64,000 nt of DNA from Trichobilharzia szidati (taxonomy: Eukaryota > Platyhelminthes > Trematoda > Strigeidida > Schistosomatidae), in contig OX235272.1 of assembly GCA_944472155.2 (NCBI GenBank), positions 107,328,020 to 107,392,019 of the forward strand. Direction: 5' to 3'. The position numbers and the translations under genes were made by a program. The notes beneath the pieces were generated by a model, which saw only the letters and a program-made list of their open reading frames with translations, was not told the DNA's origin and did not search any database. Shown one piece after another: positions 11,501-26,500 of the stretch (its first letter is position 1; each line of letters opens with the position of its first letter).

Positions 11501-14500
11501 TAATATACGTCATTTTCTGCGCAAAAATTCCTCATTTTTATGACTGGTCGGCTGAAGGTCACTTGTGCGTTTGCATCCCTTGGGAAGCTATTGTCGAGCT
11601 TTGCCGGAAACATATCTCGTCTGTTAAGCCAAGATGTTGACTACATACAATGATATATGCATACATGCTAAATGATAACTGGAGCCAATGTTAAAAAGGA
11701 TTAAGAGACAGTCAAGAGCGGCTAGATCAAAGAAATACGAAATCTATCCATGATGAAATTGATCACTAATTATTGGTTAGAATTCAGTTATTCCGAATAT
11801 ATATTTTCATGTACTAGTGTGACGTGTGCTACTGTAATAAGAGAGAGACGTTTGTCGGTATAAAAAGATATCAAACAGCAAGGAGGATAGATTTGACGTC
11901 AAAGAGAGCAAATGATTCAGCGTTGCGGCAAAACATGGGAGACGTGAAAAGAAAGACGAAGAAACACAGTACGAAGGAAGGCCAGAAGTATCACAATATG
12001 GAAGATATATGCAAATGGTATGTTAAAGATAAGGTGTACACAATTCCGCTATATTGTGATATCAAATTCCAAATAAACTTTCATTTATCAAGTTTCTTGT
12101 CCTCTGCTGTTACACTAGGCAATCTGCCACCCTACCCAGTCGCTCAAGCTGTAGTAAGTAGGACGGTAAAAAACCCGGGAACCAATGGCCAAAAGTCATG
12201 TTCGCATACCAACGGGAAGAGGGCATCTCCAGTGGTTTGAGCTATATACTAAATTCTAGGTTTTCAGGCTGGGATCCATGCATCGACAGATATTTATAAT
12301 GTGAAACATCAGTTGGTATGATTTACATTTTATCAATTTGGACCGTACAATTTTTATAATGCTAATGCCTATGATTATACTCACTGTCCAGAAGAAAGAT
12401 ACAAATTCACTTCAGCGCAAACATATTTACGCTGATTAATTATTATTATTATTATTATTATCCCAGTGGCTGAATGGTATACGAGCTTGCCTTGTAACCG
12501 GAAGGTCCTGGGTTCGAATCCCAGTGGGTGCGTACTGTCGATGATTTTGCGTCGGTGGTATAGCGGTTAGGACGCTCGCCAACCATGCACATGGTCCGGG
12601 GTTCGATCCCCGGCCGACGCACTCCTTTACCTCGCTAAGCTAGAAATAATGCTGGTAAAGAGGAAAGGTTGGGCATGAGGCTAGCAACCCCATCCTGTAA
12701 AAACAAGCACTGCTACAGAAACTTCAAGCCTCTAGCTTGAAGCCCTATGTTCCACGGAACTGAAGGAAAAAAAACCACGGTGCATCAGTGGTACCGTGGT
12801 AGAACACTGGTCAAACCATGCAAGTGGTTCGAGGTTCAATCTCCGGCAGACGCACTCCTCCTAAACCTAGTTAAGCCGACAAAAGGACCGATAAAGAGAG
12901 AAGGTTGGACATGAGGCCATCAACCTCACTACACCGGATAAACAAAAACCAATGCTGTCGAAACTTCAAAGCTCCACAGCTTAAAGTCCTATATTGTTCC
13001 CCTGGGAACGCAAAGGCATAAATAAATAAAAAATTTTTACCACATATATTGATTCGATGAAAAAACAAACAAACAACAAACCTTATAGAAGCACTTCTTG
13101 TTAAAAACATCACTAATGGTGGAATGATTTCAGATGATGCACGCTGTCGAATAAAATTCCCAGCAACTTTAGACAATATAGTTAAGAGGTCAAATGCCTA
13201 ATTTTTTTATGAAAAAAAGAAAGTGGAAGAGAAGTGGAGATATTATAAAGTTGATTTCAATTGAAACTTTATAGTGTATACAGAATAATTAAACTAAATT
13301 AAATTAAGTCAGAAGATACTTTTTTAGGAATAGGAATCATGTAATGTGAATAATTACCGTCTTCAAACGAGACTGAAGTTATTTCTCACCACGAAATCTC
13401 AATAATTAGAAGGATTGTGAAAAACTTGATTCTACGTATTATCAGTTGGTTTAAGTAGATAACTACAATTCGCCGTGGTTTGAAGTGATTCGTCTGAGCT
13501 TAATTGAAACTGGTAAACCGCTGATGAGCTCACTTCGAACACTCCATTGTTTAGACATCATTGGTATGGCTGGATATTATATATATTTTCGAGTTGGTAC
13601 ACTCTCTCCATGTACAACACAAAACAAGAGAGATAATAAACAGAAGGGTGAATGAGGAAAAAATAGTAGTAATATCGAAGAACAATATAATTTTATTGGA
13701 CATGACAAATTCTAAAGAATGAATGACTCTGAGCCAGCCATTGACAACGACGATTTTGAGCCAAATTACCATTTGTCTTCAGCTACCATTGGTTTTTATC
13801 ATCCCGAGGGCCCCAACCAGTAAGGAAGTCTACACCTTACTACGTGAGTGGCTTAAACTAACTTTTGTAGATTTCTTACAGGATTTCATCATGAGCTGAC
13901 ATTGGTTAGAGAACCATTGGAAAACTACCAGGGAGCACTGGACAGCTGTTTCCTCCGTCCTAGTTCGGGATTCTGCTTTATTAGTACACAACCACCGGGG
14001 GTCGAACCCATGACCTTCTGGTTACAAGGCTAGCAAGCTCGTACACTATTAAGCCACTGGGACCTGATCCAATGGCCAGTTCATAAATTACAACTTCTGC
14101 CAATTCAGCAACGACATTGAGCGACTGCCAGCCAATGTCTTCGGCGAGTATTTCTTCTCACACCCGACCTGCTACACCCTACTGGTCACCCAGGTAACTA
14201 CCTACCTGAATAGGGCCAGTCCTTAGTGAGCACCTCACAGATATTCAAGTGTTGGTTTGCAGGGATTTGATTGATTTCAGGATTTCATCATAAGCTGAGA
14301 TCGGTTAGTGGATTTCATTGACTGATGAAGCCATGTTTCGATTTGACCACCATTAGCTCTCTTCCAACTTCATCCATCCTTTGTCAGTCAGCTAACATTG
14401 CCCGTCATCGAAGAAGGCCATCGATGGCTAGGCATGTGTAAACGTTTCCTAACCATCTCATTCGATGTAACTTCACAACCTCGTCGACTGATTTTCCCTC

Positions 14501-17500
14501 CTTACCTACCACTCGACCGATTCCTTACCTCAATATTGCTCACTATTTTATACCATTTAACAAGGGATATAATACGGGGGCACCTATGATCTAAAAAGAC
14601 AGCTAGCCTTTTCGTATCTTCTACTTTCAGTGGCCATGTTTCACAGCCAAAAAGGAGGATGAAGTAAACTGTTGAGCAGTACACACGTCCTTCGGTTGAC
14701 AGACGAATATCATGTCTACTAAGCAAGAGATAACGTATGCCAAACGAACCTTCTGTGATTGTGTTGGGATTTCGTCAGAGATCAACCCGCTGGTGTTATC
14801 TAATGCAATTTTCCGCAAAATAAGTGAAGTGGTCGACACACTCCACCACTTCAATCCTGCCTGTTTAAGCTAGGAGTCAATGTAGTCCAGTCCTTTAGCA
14901 CTATCTTACATCTGACAAGAGTGAATCGTATGCCAAACATTCGAAGATTGCTGCCCCTCAAGGTGTTCAGAAGACTGTGTATTTTGTCAGCGTCTTCACC
15001 TAAAAGGACTATATCATCTGCATATTCTAAGTCAACCAGATTATTTCCTGATGGTAACAAGTCAATTCCTGAGTCGCTGAAGTCAGTTAGAGCCAGTTCC
15101 ATTAGTACATCTACGATGAAATCAAACAGAAAAAGAGACAGTGGGAAACCCTGATGGACACCACTACTTGTCATCACGGTTTCGCGAGTTCAAGTAGAGT
15201 TCCTTGATTACATCGATACACTTCCTCTGACAAACATTGCCACAGAACATTTCGGTCTACAGAGTCAATATTCTGACTTTAGGTCAAGGAATATGGTAAA
15301 TGTTGGACGCCTGAATTCGTCAAAAGAGGGGGGGAAGATAGCACCAATACATCCTACTCCTCGCTTAAACCCTGTCTGGTTTTCTCAGGTCTCAAAGTTA
15401 CCTATTATTTAGCACAGCATCGTAGCGAACTGTAGGCTAAGAAGAGTGCACAGGGCGAGAGAAAGAGAGATACAGGCTGTATAAGGCACACAATTAATCC
15501 CAATACAAATAAATATATTTTATTATTTTATTTTATTTAAACGCAGAAAACCTTGGTACAATATGGCACCAAGAAAGATGCGACACCCAATAATAATAAA
15601 ACAACATAGATTCAAAGTAAAAATATGGGTGGAGAACGGAAAAAACTTCATCAGGAAGGAAAACAGTCATGTTTAACAAATTCAAACAGTATTCGTTAAC
15701 TATCATCAGGAAGGGAAGAAAGAAGGAAATTGCAACACGTTCGCCACTGATTACGATTCTTGGCCATATCCGATAACGTTTCGAGCCATCGATTCGAGCT
15801 ATCTCGCGGACTCCAACTAGGGAGTCGTGATGCACCAACCGATGCTAATCTAGCACAAAAATCCTTCATCCCACGACTCCACGTCATGGACTGACCACCC
15901 CTCCGCCTTTTCCATTCCGTCCCAGGGCTAGCGAACAGAGACCTGTACGGAAGCCTCTGGGATGACATTCGCAGCACATGTCCAAGCCACCGTAACCGGT
16001 GTTTCCAGATGACGACACTCAATGAATGGTGATCTCCACTGTGTTCAAACACACGCCGCCAAACCTCAGAATTACTCACGCGATGATGTCATCGAACGCA
16101 AGCAATCCTGTGGAGACAGCGATGATCAAACACGCAGAGCCACCGCACATCCTCAGCTCGGAGAAGCCAGGTTTCACAGGCGTAGAGCGAAATAGCCCGC
16201 ACCGAAGCATTGTATACGCGACCTTTGACAGCCATGCTAACGTCGCGACGGCGCAAGAGGTGGCTCAAGTTGATGTATGCCACCCTAGCCTTTGTTATAC
16301 GATTCGAAATCTCCACCAGCACTCACACAACTACCCAGATACACAAACTTATCAACAACTTCAAGCGGTTCACCTGCAAGCAAGAGTGAGTGCAAGTACA
16401 GGCTCCTGCCAATCTTGTAACAGTACTTTGCACTTAGACGATGCAAAGCACATACCATACTTACAGACACTGATCACCAACTGAATAAGTGCGATTTGGG
16501 CAGCCTGCATGCTATCACCCAGTAAGACGATATCGTCTGCATACTCGAGATCAAAAAGTCTCTCTCCAACAAGCAGATCTACACCACTTTCACGCACATC
16601 CTTCAGAGCTGACTCCAGAGTGTCATCGATGGCAAAGTTAAAGAGAAATGGAGAGATCGGGCAAATAAATAAATAAATACGAAAGGAAAAACTTACTTTT
16701 TCAACAACTATAGCATGACTATCTCGAAATCTCATCATTAAAGAAGCCCATATTTTATGAACAATAGGCAGTAATAATTCTGTGGGAAGAAAAAACACAG
16801 AGTGAAGGTTAATTACAAGACATCAAGGTGAAATGCGTTTCAACTGGTTCCCCGGTGGAGTACGTAACCAAAAAAAGAGGCATCGTTGGAAGATATTTTG
16901 TAATAACAGTCAAAGATGCTACTGTTTTCCAATCTTATAATATATGTGATTTAAACTTCACTACTCAAAACCTGATATCTTTAGTGTATCGCAGCCACCA
17001 CTTATCATCATGTAAGGGGTGACGATAGTTTTACTGCCTAGTAGGATGGAATGAACTCATGACGCACTGGTTGAAGATCCAGTGCACCAAGGCAGGTTAA
17101 AAGCAAAAATAAACTGTATTGTACACACAGAGAGGCCTTAATTTTTACAGATAGCTATCGTCTCATCGGTGTACTTCAGTAAGCGCTTCTATCTGTTTTC
17201 ATAGCTAATCTTGAAAACTGTTTTGATATTAGTCTTGTAATCAACATCAGTAAAGTGTTTTCATGTAGTCGAAGTTCACAGACTACCACCTGTTTTTATC
17301 AAGACTTCACAGTCCATTCGGGCATATATTCTCCCACTGTCATGTGCAAAGCCCGGCTGTTCCTCCCTATGTATGTGTGACCACACACACATGTAAATTC
17401 GTACATAGGTATTATTACTATTGTTCCCTTGGGTTTCTAGTGGAACATAGGGCTTCAACTGCACGCCTCCACTTGCTTCTGTCTTCTGCTGTACTTTTCA

Positions 17501-20500
17501 CTTGCATCCATGTTAATCCATACTGTTTCAACTCCTCTTCACACGATCTCCTCCATGTCACCCTTGCACTGACGTCCCACTCGCCACTTCCCTTTCGGGT
17601 TCCACTCGAGCTATGGCCTGATGCGTGATGTTACCCAGCGGCCTCCTCAGCGAGTGTCCAATCCATCTCCACTTTCTCCTGCATATTTCTTGAGCGATTG
17701 GTCCTTGTTTTGTTTGTTCCCATAGTTTCTTGTTGGTGATTCTATCCGGCCATCTGATCTTCAGTATAGAGCGAAGACAGTTGTTGATAAAGGTCTGCAA
17801 CAGGCTGTTGGAAATATTCTTTGTGACCCGCCAAGTTTCTGATCCGTATAGAAGAACTGATTGACTTGATATTTGTATTGAAAATCCGAATTTTGTTGTT
17901 GATGCTGAGTGACGAAGATTTCCAGATTGGTTTCAGGTTGATGAATGTGTTTCTCGCCTTCCCGATTCTCAAATTGACATCTTCGTCCGTTCCTCCGTAC
18001 ATAGGTATAGGATGTCAAAATTTCACATTGTGACAAAAGTACTGTTTGGAATGAAGCTATTATTCATCATGAGAGTACTGGATAGTCATTGCGTTCTAGT
18101 TTGGGACTCTTCAGAAGTACGTACTCGACAGGACTCGAACCGAAGACCTTCTGGTTACAAGGTAACTTCACAGACCATTAGGCGACTGGGACCAGATCCC
18201 GTGACTCAGGGTCGTGACCTGTGGCATACAGCAGGTTAGGTGTGAGGCAAAATACTCACCAGCGATGACATTGGCTAGCGGTCGCTCTATATCATGAATT
18301 GACAGAAGTTAGAATTCATGAACTGGCCTTTGGATCGCTTCCCAGTGACTTAATGGTCTACGAGCTAAGTCGTTCAAAAGACATAAGATTATTAGCGAAT
18401 TATAATTTTGACACATTTATTCTAGTATATTTGAGTAACCTAGCAAAATAAGCACTTAACCAAGTGTATCATGATGCAGATTGACAGGAAGCTTCCAAAA
18501 TTGAAATCAACATTTTAAGTCAGTTGCTGCAGAGGTGGAAGTCCCTATTGTTCAAATCTGGATTTATTTTACGTTGTGGACATGAAATAACCTCATTAGA
18601 CAACCTATTGAACCTCGGGTGAATCGCCAACCAATCGGAACAATTTATTCTACTCTGACTTAGTCGTACCTTAATAAAGGTCCGTTACCAAGTCTGTTAT
18701 CATCCCCCGTTACACAGGACTCTTATATTGAAATAAACAGAAACTGTGATAATTTAGACACCACCATGTTCAAGCAGGGTTCTCTATAAATCAACCGCAT
18801 TATTGAGCCATTTCCTCTCGGAATCAAAAATGCGTCTATAAATGGAAGTTGCTTGCAACTTTCTGCCTCACATGTACGACTTACGTGATTTAGTACAGAG
18901 ACCCGACCGATAACTGCTACCTTGCCGTGGTGGTCGGGCTTGAATGCCGCAGTGACCTAACAAGCTAAACTGACTGGGACTCATGTCCCTGCAGGTCCTA
19001 CCATGTCAGGAAGGTTGTATGGATAGCGGTTAGACTAAAAGCAGTTACCATGGGGTAGATGGGCTCCAGAATTCAATCGGATCAAATGGCGCATGAACCC
19101 ATATGGGTCACCGGCAACCATGGGAACGCAGCTCCTGACGCTGCTCCGCTGCCTTGCGGATTAGACTCCAAGTCAAGGGCTCGGGGAGTGGTCCCTTAGG
19201 AAAACCACCTGCTTCGGTTTGGGCGCCCGGGCAGTATCTCAGCCCTCACACAACATTGTGTGGCACATCTTTCTTGGTGCCATATTGTACCAAGATTTTC
19301 TGCGTTTAAATAATAATAATAGTACAGAGTAGAAGAATCATACCTTCATGATTATTGCAAATCACAACAAAATTATCGACGTGTCTCTTATTAAAAGACA
19401 CCACAGCAATGAAATCTTGGGAGAAACGCAACCTTGTCAAGCTACCCAATAAGCGTGACTCATGTCTCTGCAAGAACTGTCCATTCCAAGTAAAGTACTG
19501 TCACGTCATCCTGGAGAAAATGAAAGACGCACTGGATGCAGATCTCCGCCAACCGACAGAAGCTGGATTCACGAAGGGCAAATCATCATTATCTTACAGA
19601 GCATAGAACAGCAGTTAAACCTCTGTCTACCTTAACTTCGTCAGCTTTGAAAAGGCCTTCGACAGCCAGCGTCGACAGTGAAGGAATTGGGAAACTAATT
19701 CAACACTAAGGCGTGAAGTGCACAAATCCTTATCAACCTCATTCAACAGCTAGCTATAAGACGATGCCACGTGTCAGGTGATCCACAACGGAAAACTCAG
19801 TGAGGCGTTCGATGTGAATACAGGAGTAGGACAAGGCTGACTGCCTATTATCATCAACGTTGATATTCTTAATTGTGATGGGAAGCGAGAAGACAGGGAA
19901 ACGTTGCACTGACCGATAAGAAAACTCTAGAAGATCTGGATTTCGTGCGTGGATGATCTATGTTTGATGTCACACAAACTCAAAGACTTGCGGCAAGGTG
20001 AAAACCAACAAACTGGCAAAAGTGGTTGACAGCAAAGACAGGACTCCAGGTGAACATGGAGATGATGAAGATAACTGAACAATAGTAACAACAACCAGCA
20101 CCAATCATCACCAACGGGAGAAATTCGAAAGAGGTTACTTCGCTCACTTATCTGACTAGTAGGCATTGTTTTAACCACAGGTCGGTGAAGACGTCAAATC
20201 CAACCAGAACCAAAAAGGCAAGATACACCTTCATCAGTTTGTAACCAGTTTGGTAATCTTCTGCTCTCACTCAGCCAGCATAAACAACGAGATTCGGATT
20301 TTCAACACCAATGTCAAGTTTGTCAGTCAGTCAGTTCTTCTATATGGGTCAGAAACTCGCCAAGTGCAATTTCCAACAACCTACAGTAGACGTTTATCAA
20401 CAACTGCCTCTTTCGTTGGCTCTATATTGAAAAATCGAATGGCTGGGGCCAGAAAGAATTCGCAACAAGAAACTATGAGAACAATCTAACTAAGAATGCG

Positions 20501-23500
20501 TCGACCAACAAATATGCAGAAGAAAATGAAGATAGATTGGGTTCACACTGAGGAGCCCATCGAATGACATAGAGCGGCAGGTCAACGGTCAAGTGAAACT
20601 CGAATGAGAAACAACAAGTGGGTCGTTCGAGGGTGATACACAGGAAATAGAGCGAGGAGGAAATGAGAGATTACGGGCAATCGTGGGGTCAGTCAGCTGA
20701 AGACGACAGTAGGAAATAGAACAAAGTGGAGATGTATTACTGAAGCCCTGTGTTTCACTCGGGACCCAACGGAATATTAGTAATAATAATAATAATAGCA
20801 CTGAAATCACCACACAGATTTTCAGTGTATGAAATATACACATCAACCAACAATGACCAAAAGCAGTGACAAGCATATACATGTTAGTTGAGAAAAGATT
20901 AACAATAACAATAAATAAAACTCACCAGTTTCACTTTCTAAAGCTAAACAACCCTCTTTAATAACATTCATTGAAAGTATGCGCAGTCTGGGATTTCCGT
21001 CAGACATTAGATGTATGCATCGTAATATAACCTTTTGAAACCAAAAAAAATAACATAAAGTATTACGCAGGCAGACTAAAACACTAATAGTGATGATAAT
21101 AATAAACACATCTGTAAGACTCAACGACGGAGTTCCACTACAAACGAATCTCAGACGTTTAGAAAATATATTTACTTCTATCCCTCACAGCAAGGCAAGC
21201 TAACATTACTCACAAGTCTGTGTGAAGAAGATCAACAGCACTACTCAACATGAGAAATAACATCTGGATTTTCAACTCCAATGTGAAGTCAGTGCTGCTT
21301 ACTATACGGATCACAGACTTAGCGCCATGTCGCGTTACGAAGGCCACTTCGAACAAACTACAGACCTTCATCAACAGCTGTCTTCGTTCAATACTATTCA
21401 AGATCAGATGGCCGGCCACAAAAGATCAGCAACAGGGAGGAATCTCTCTAAGAGCGAACCAATTCGGCAGGAATCAATTGTGCAATAAATATGCAGGAAG
21501 AAATGGAGGTAGGTGGATTGGCCATACTCTGAGAAAACCATCAAGTGAGTGACATCACACGCCAGGTCATTGCTCGAGTGGAATCTGAGTGGGAAGCGAC
21601 GAGTGGGTCGTCATGGAGGAGATCATGCGAAGAGGAGATGAAAGCATGTGAACAGACCTGTGGAGCTAGGTAAAAACGTTGTCAGAGAACCGAAGGCAAT
21701 GGAGACGTGTGACTGAAGCCCTATGTTCCTCTAAGAACTAAAGGAAACAATAATAATAATAATAATTTAATTCCTCACAGTCATAACCTTTCTCGTTGAG
21801 CAATTTTAGTTGACAATGAATTGGATTGCAAAAGAATGACGGGTGGTCAAATGAGAAACCTAGTATCAATCCATGAAATTATTGACCGTTGGTTAGAGGT
21901 AAGAATGGGACGTATAGATAGAATATAGTTATAATTCACTTGGTTTTATTATAGCGAGAGGATTCAAGGATTAGAATTCCGACTTTACTCAACTCCACCT
22001 GTACAAATGGATAGTATAATCAACTTTTCTTACATAATACATGAGCATGGCCAACAGTCTGACAAGGAAACAGTTCGCTTAGAGTAAATAAGTACCAACT
22101 AACATGATTTATGTTTGATGTCACACAAAATCGAAGACTTACAAGCGAAAACCGACAAACTGGTCGAAGAAGCAGCCAGAGAAGACAGGACTCCAGGTGA
22201 ACATAGACAAGACGGAGGTTATGAAAATAACCAACCAACTAACAACAACAGCAGCAGCAACATCCAGCACCAATCACCATCAACGGGAGGCATTTGAAAG
22301 AGGTTACTTCATTCACTTATCTAGGGAGCATTGTCTCAACTGCAGGCAGGTGGAACGGACGAGGATGTCAAATCGAGAATCGGGAAGGCGAGAAACACAT
22401 TCATCAACCTGAAACCAATCTGGAAATCTTCGTCACTCAGCCTACATCAACCACAATATTCGGATTTTCAATACAAACGTCAAGTCATCTTTGCTATAAG
22501 GATCAGAAACTTGGCGGGTCACAAAGAATATTTCCAACAGCCTGTTGCAGACCTTTATCAACAACTGTCTTCGTTCTATAGTGAAGATCAGATGGCCGGA
22601 AAGAATCACCAACAAGAAACTATGGGAACAAACAAAAAAAGAACCAATCGCTCGACAAATATGCAGGAGAAAGTGGGGATGGATTGGACACTCACTGAGG
22701 AGGCCGCTAGGCGACATCGCGTATCGGGCCATTGCTCGAGTGGAACCCGAAAGGGAAGCGGTGAGTGGGACGTCAGTGCAAGGGTGACATGGAGGAGATC
22801 GTGTGAAGAGGAGTTGAAACAGTATGGACTAACATGGATGCAAGTGAAAAGCACAGCAGAAGGCAGAAGCAAGTGGAGACGTGCAGGTGAAGCCCTATGT
22901 TCCACTAGGAACCCAAGGGAACAATAAAAAAAATTTAAAAAAACATGTTAAGAAGTGACAGGAAGAAAAATGCAGGCTAGACTACTACTCTAGATCACAC
23001 TCACTTCTTCAACTATTTGTAAATGATCAGGAAATGTATGATTTTTATTTTCATCGCCTTCATTATCCTCATGATTGCCTGATTGCTTTTCATAGTCATT
23101 TATTCTGTCAGTATTTTCCTCATTGTTCGACTTCTCTTGACTGACATTATCATCATCAATCGATTCAATATGATGTAGACGACGAGTCTCAGATATCAGG
23201 TCTATTGTTTTCTGGTATATACTGGATAATATTGATTCATTATTATTATGCTGACAGGAATTATTTACCTAAGAACAAGAAAGATAATCAAATATATTAT
23301 TATTATTATTATTATTATTATTATGAAACTGAATAAAATTCGGTTAGAATACAAAGTGGAACTCAATGTATTAATCAGAGAGAAAGTGTTACTCAACAGT
23401 CATTAACAATGAGACTGATAGACAGACATTTTCTACACATACATTTTTAAATGTCTCGTATTATTTCTCTCACCCCACCTATAACCTTGTAATTCTATTG

Positions 23501-26500
23501 GTTGTTGACTGTTTTAATTTATCAATGCTATTAGTGTCCCCCAAGGTCATTTTAGGCATATATATATTTGTTGGAAAACAGATTCTGAACTGGTTTGCTG
23601 TTAAAGTTCCTTTTCGTTCATCCTTTCCATTCATTTGAATCTCTGAATAGAAAGAAAGCAGTGCCGATAAGTCTCCAGCCTCTCAGAGATGTGTTCCGTG
23701 ATGCACCAAGTCTGTGAACCATATAGAGATAAATTACAACTTGGAAAACAATTTACGATGTGAAGAATAGTGATAGATGCTTCAGTATTAACGGTTTACT
23801 TAACTGTATGTAGTTTTAAAATCACAACTCTACAATATCGATAAAATAAGTGTTATCAAATTCACAACTCGAAGTAAGCAACAAGTTAGCTAAAGAAGCA
23901 CCAAAGATAGGACTTCAGGTGAATATAGAGAAAACAGAGGTGATGAAGATTCCTGGGCAACACCACCAACAGCAACAACAACAAGAGACAACAATCACCA
24001 TAAATGGGAGGAACCTGAAAGAAACAACCTCCTTTAACTACCTGGGAAGCATCGTTTCAAGTACAGGAGGACGGAACTGCTGAGGTTATCAAAGCAAGGA
24101 TCGTGAGGTCAACAGCACTCAGCATGAAAAATAAGATCCGTATTTTCAAGTCCAATGTGAAGTCAGTCCTACTATATGGATCAGAGACTTGGCGCGTCAC
24201 AAAGAGCACCTCAAAAAAACTACAGACCTTCATTAACAGCTATCTTCGCTCAAAACTCAAGATCAGATGGCCGGTCAGAAAACATCAGCAACAGGGGTCT
24301 CTGGGAGCAAACCAACCAGGAACCGATTGTGCAACAAATAAGCAGGAAGAAATGGAGGTGGATTGGAGGCCATACTCTGAGAAAACCATCAAGCGAGTGA
24401 CATCACTCGACAGGCGATCGCCAGAGTGCAACCCTAATAGGAAGTGGCGAGTTGGTCATCAGTACGAGAGTGACATGGAGGAGGTCATGGGAAGAGGAGA
24501 TGAAAGCATGTGGGCAGACTTGGAGCCAGGTGAAAACTTTAACAGAGAACCGAAGGCAATGGAGTCCCGCAGCTGAAGCCCTATGTTCTTCTAGGAATTA
24601 AAGCAAATAATAATATATAAGTTTCAGTTACATTTGTGAGGTCAGAATAGATACCAGGACACTTCCTATGTCTTTCGCTTAGTATGTTGTAGCATTAAAA
24701 TTCTACACAAAAAACAAAATAAATAATGAAGGATAAAGAGCTCAACTTCTCAATGGCAGACTGGTAATCATTATGCACATAAAGTGAGTGAAAAAACAAA
24801 CAGTAAGAGGTAATTTGGGTTAGACATAAAAAGCATAAGCAGATTAGGTTTGATATGGAAAAGAATAGTTGAAAAGGCGACAGCTGAAATAGCAAAAATA
24901 ACGTATACAAAAACCACTTAGATAATAATTCCTTTCAAAACAAATAAAAAATTTGTTAGCCATCTCGACGGGTTGTTGTTAATTTGACATGATGTTTGGG
25001 CTTGTGTATCTCAGTGACGTAACGTCCAACCGTGTCAAAAAGGTCATTTGAGAAGCGGTTAAACTAAAAGGTGTTACCATCATAGTACAAGTCACTCAGA
25101 CTACGTTATAGGGAAGTGTTTTAGGACGAAGTCATACAGATCGTGAATAGAGATCCAGCAGCAACAGTAAGGTATTCCACTCGGATAACCAGTAAGCCGC
25201 CTGTGTTACCTCTACTCTGGTAAGGGGGTTAAAAAAGCTCAACCCCCTAAAAATGTACATCAAGACTTACCTTGTGATGGTCCCTTCCAGTGATAAGAGG
25301 TCTTCAAACGGCAATAACTCCCAAAAACCACTTCGAACTGACTGTGTTTAACCAGGCCTCAAGAAAATGTCATGGTGTGGCCGATCGGGGAAGGAGTGAC
25401 CACCCACAAATACTTCTATGAGCATCCAAAGCTCTTCTAATCCAATAGGTATGATATGGTCAGTAATATAGATTGGACATTGTATTTTAGGTAAGAAGGA
25501 AAAGTCAATCGATAAAAGCTGCATCGATTGTGGTAAGTAAGATATAAGTTACGCATGCCAGGTGAGCTCCCCCCCTGACAAGCGAGATCAGCAGAAGTAG
25601 ACTTATGATGTGAAAGTGTTAAACCAAAAGCCTGGCATCAATCCAATGTGAAGTCTTTGACTGTTGTTTTGAGCTTGAGTAGGTGGTGATGTAGACCACC
25701 TGGTTGAAGCACTTGAGGTTTTGAGAATCGATGGTTGAGGACTATCCGTGATATGAAAAAAAATGGTTCTCACAATGGAGCACCAGTGCATTTCACTCTT
25801 CATGATATCGCAGATTTATTTAATTTGGCCACTTGAACTGTTGGACTTTTTATGCAAAATTCCATGTTGATAATTCAATTCAAGTTCAATAATTTAAAAC
25901 AACATTCTAACCAGATATGAATAATTATATGATACTTATTATGAAGCCCTACCTACCTACTTACCTGATCACTTTGTACGTTCGATTTATCCATTGAAAC
26001 ATTATCATTCATTTCGTCTATACACCGGCCTGCTAACAGCCAACTCCATTTACGGCAAGTCTGCATTAATTGAGCGAATGGTGGAAGGAACAGTTCAGTA
26101 GTGTATTCATAGGTAAGATCCAAAGATGAAAGCATCTAATGACAAGAAGATAAAAAAGTTGTGGTGTCATTGATATAAATCAGAATCAGTGGAAGTAGAG
26201 TTCTAATCTCTGCAAGATGACCAGTGAGGCAGGCGATCAGCAGAAAACTCGGAACCAAAACTTTTCGGTGAATATTAGCACTCATGAAAGAAAGACATGT
26301 TTGCAAACTCGAAGGAACTGAAGCCACGCCCCCCCCCCCCGCCCTCTATTGAGGTTCACGATCAAGTCAACTACACACTACTACATTGAAAAACATCACT
26401 GGTGAACTATGGAACTGTAACTACTTACACGCCAGTTTACGCCATTTCTGGCGTAGACGTGATATCCAGCTATCGACCACAGGACGTGTGTACTGCTCAG

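Noticed and set aside
11824..12240. 138-codon open frame
   Set aside because: Low-complexity lysine-rich start, no recognisable domain, inside an intron segment missing from the other arm. Kept only as an unassigned stretch.
12552..12621. Functional tRNA gene
   Set aside because: Acceptor-like stem and B box are good, but the middle does not form an anticodon arm, and the unit continues into a SINE body repeated elsewhere.
13551..13772. Hydrophobic small membrane protein (also at 59467-59790)
   Set aside because: It lies in the 3' UTR of a family B retrotransposon and is read opposite to the element.
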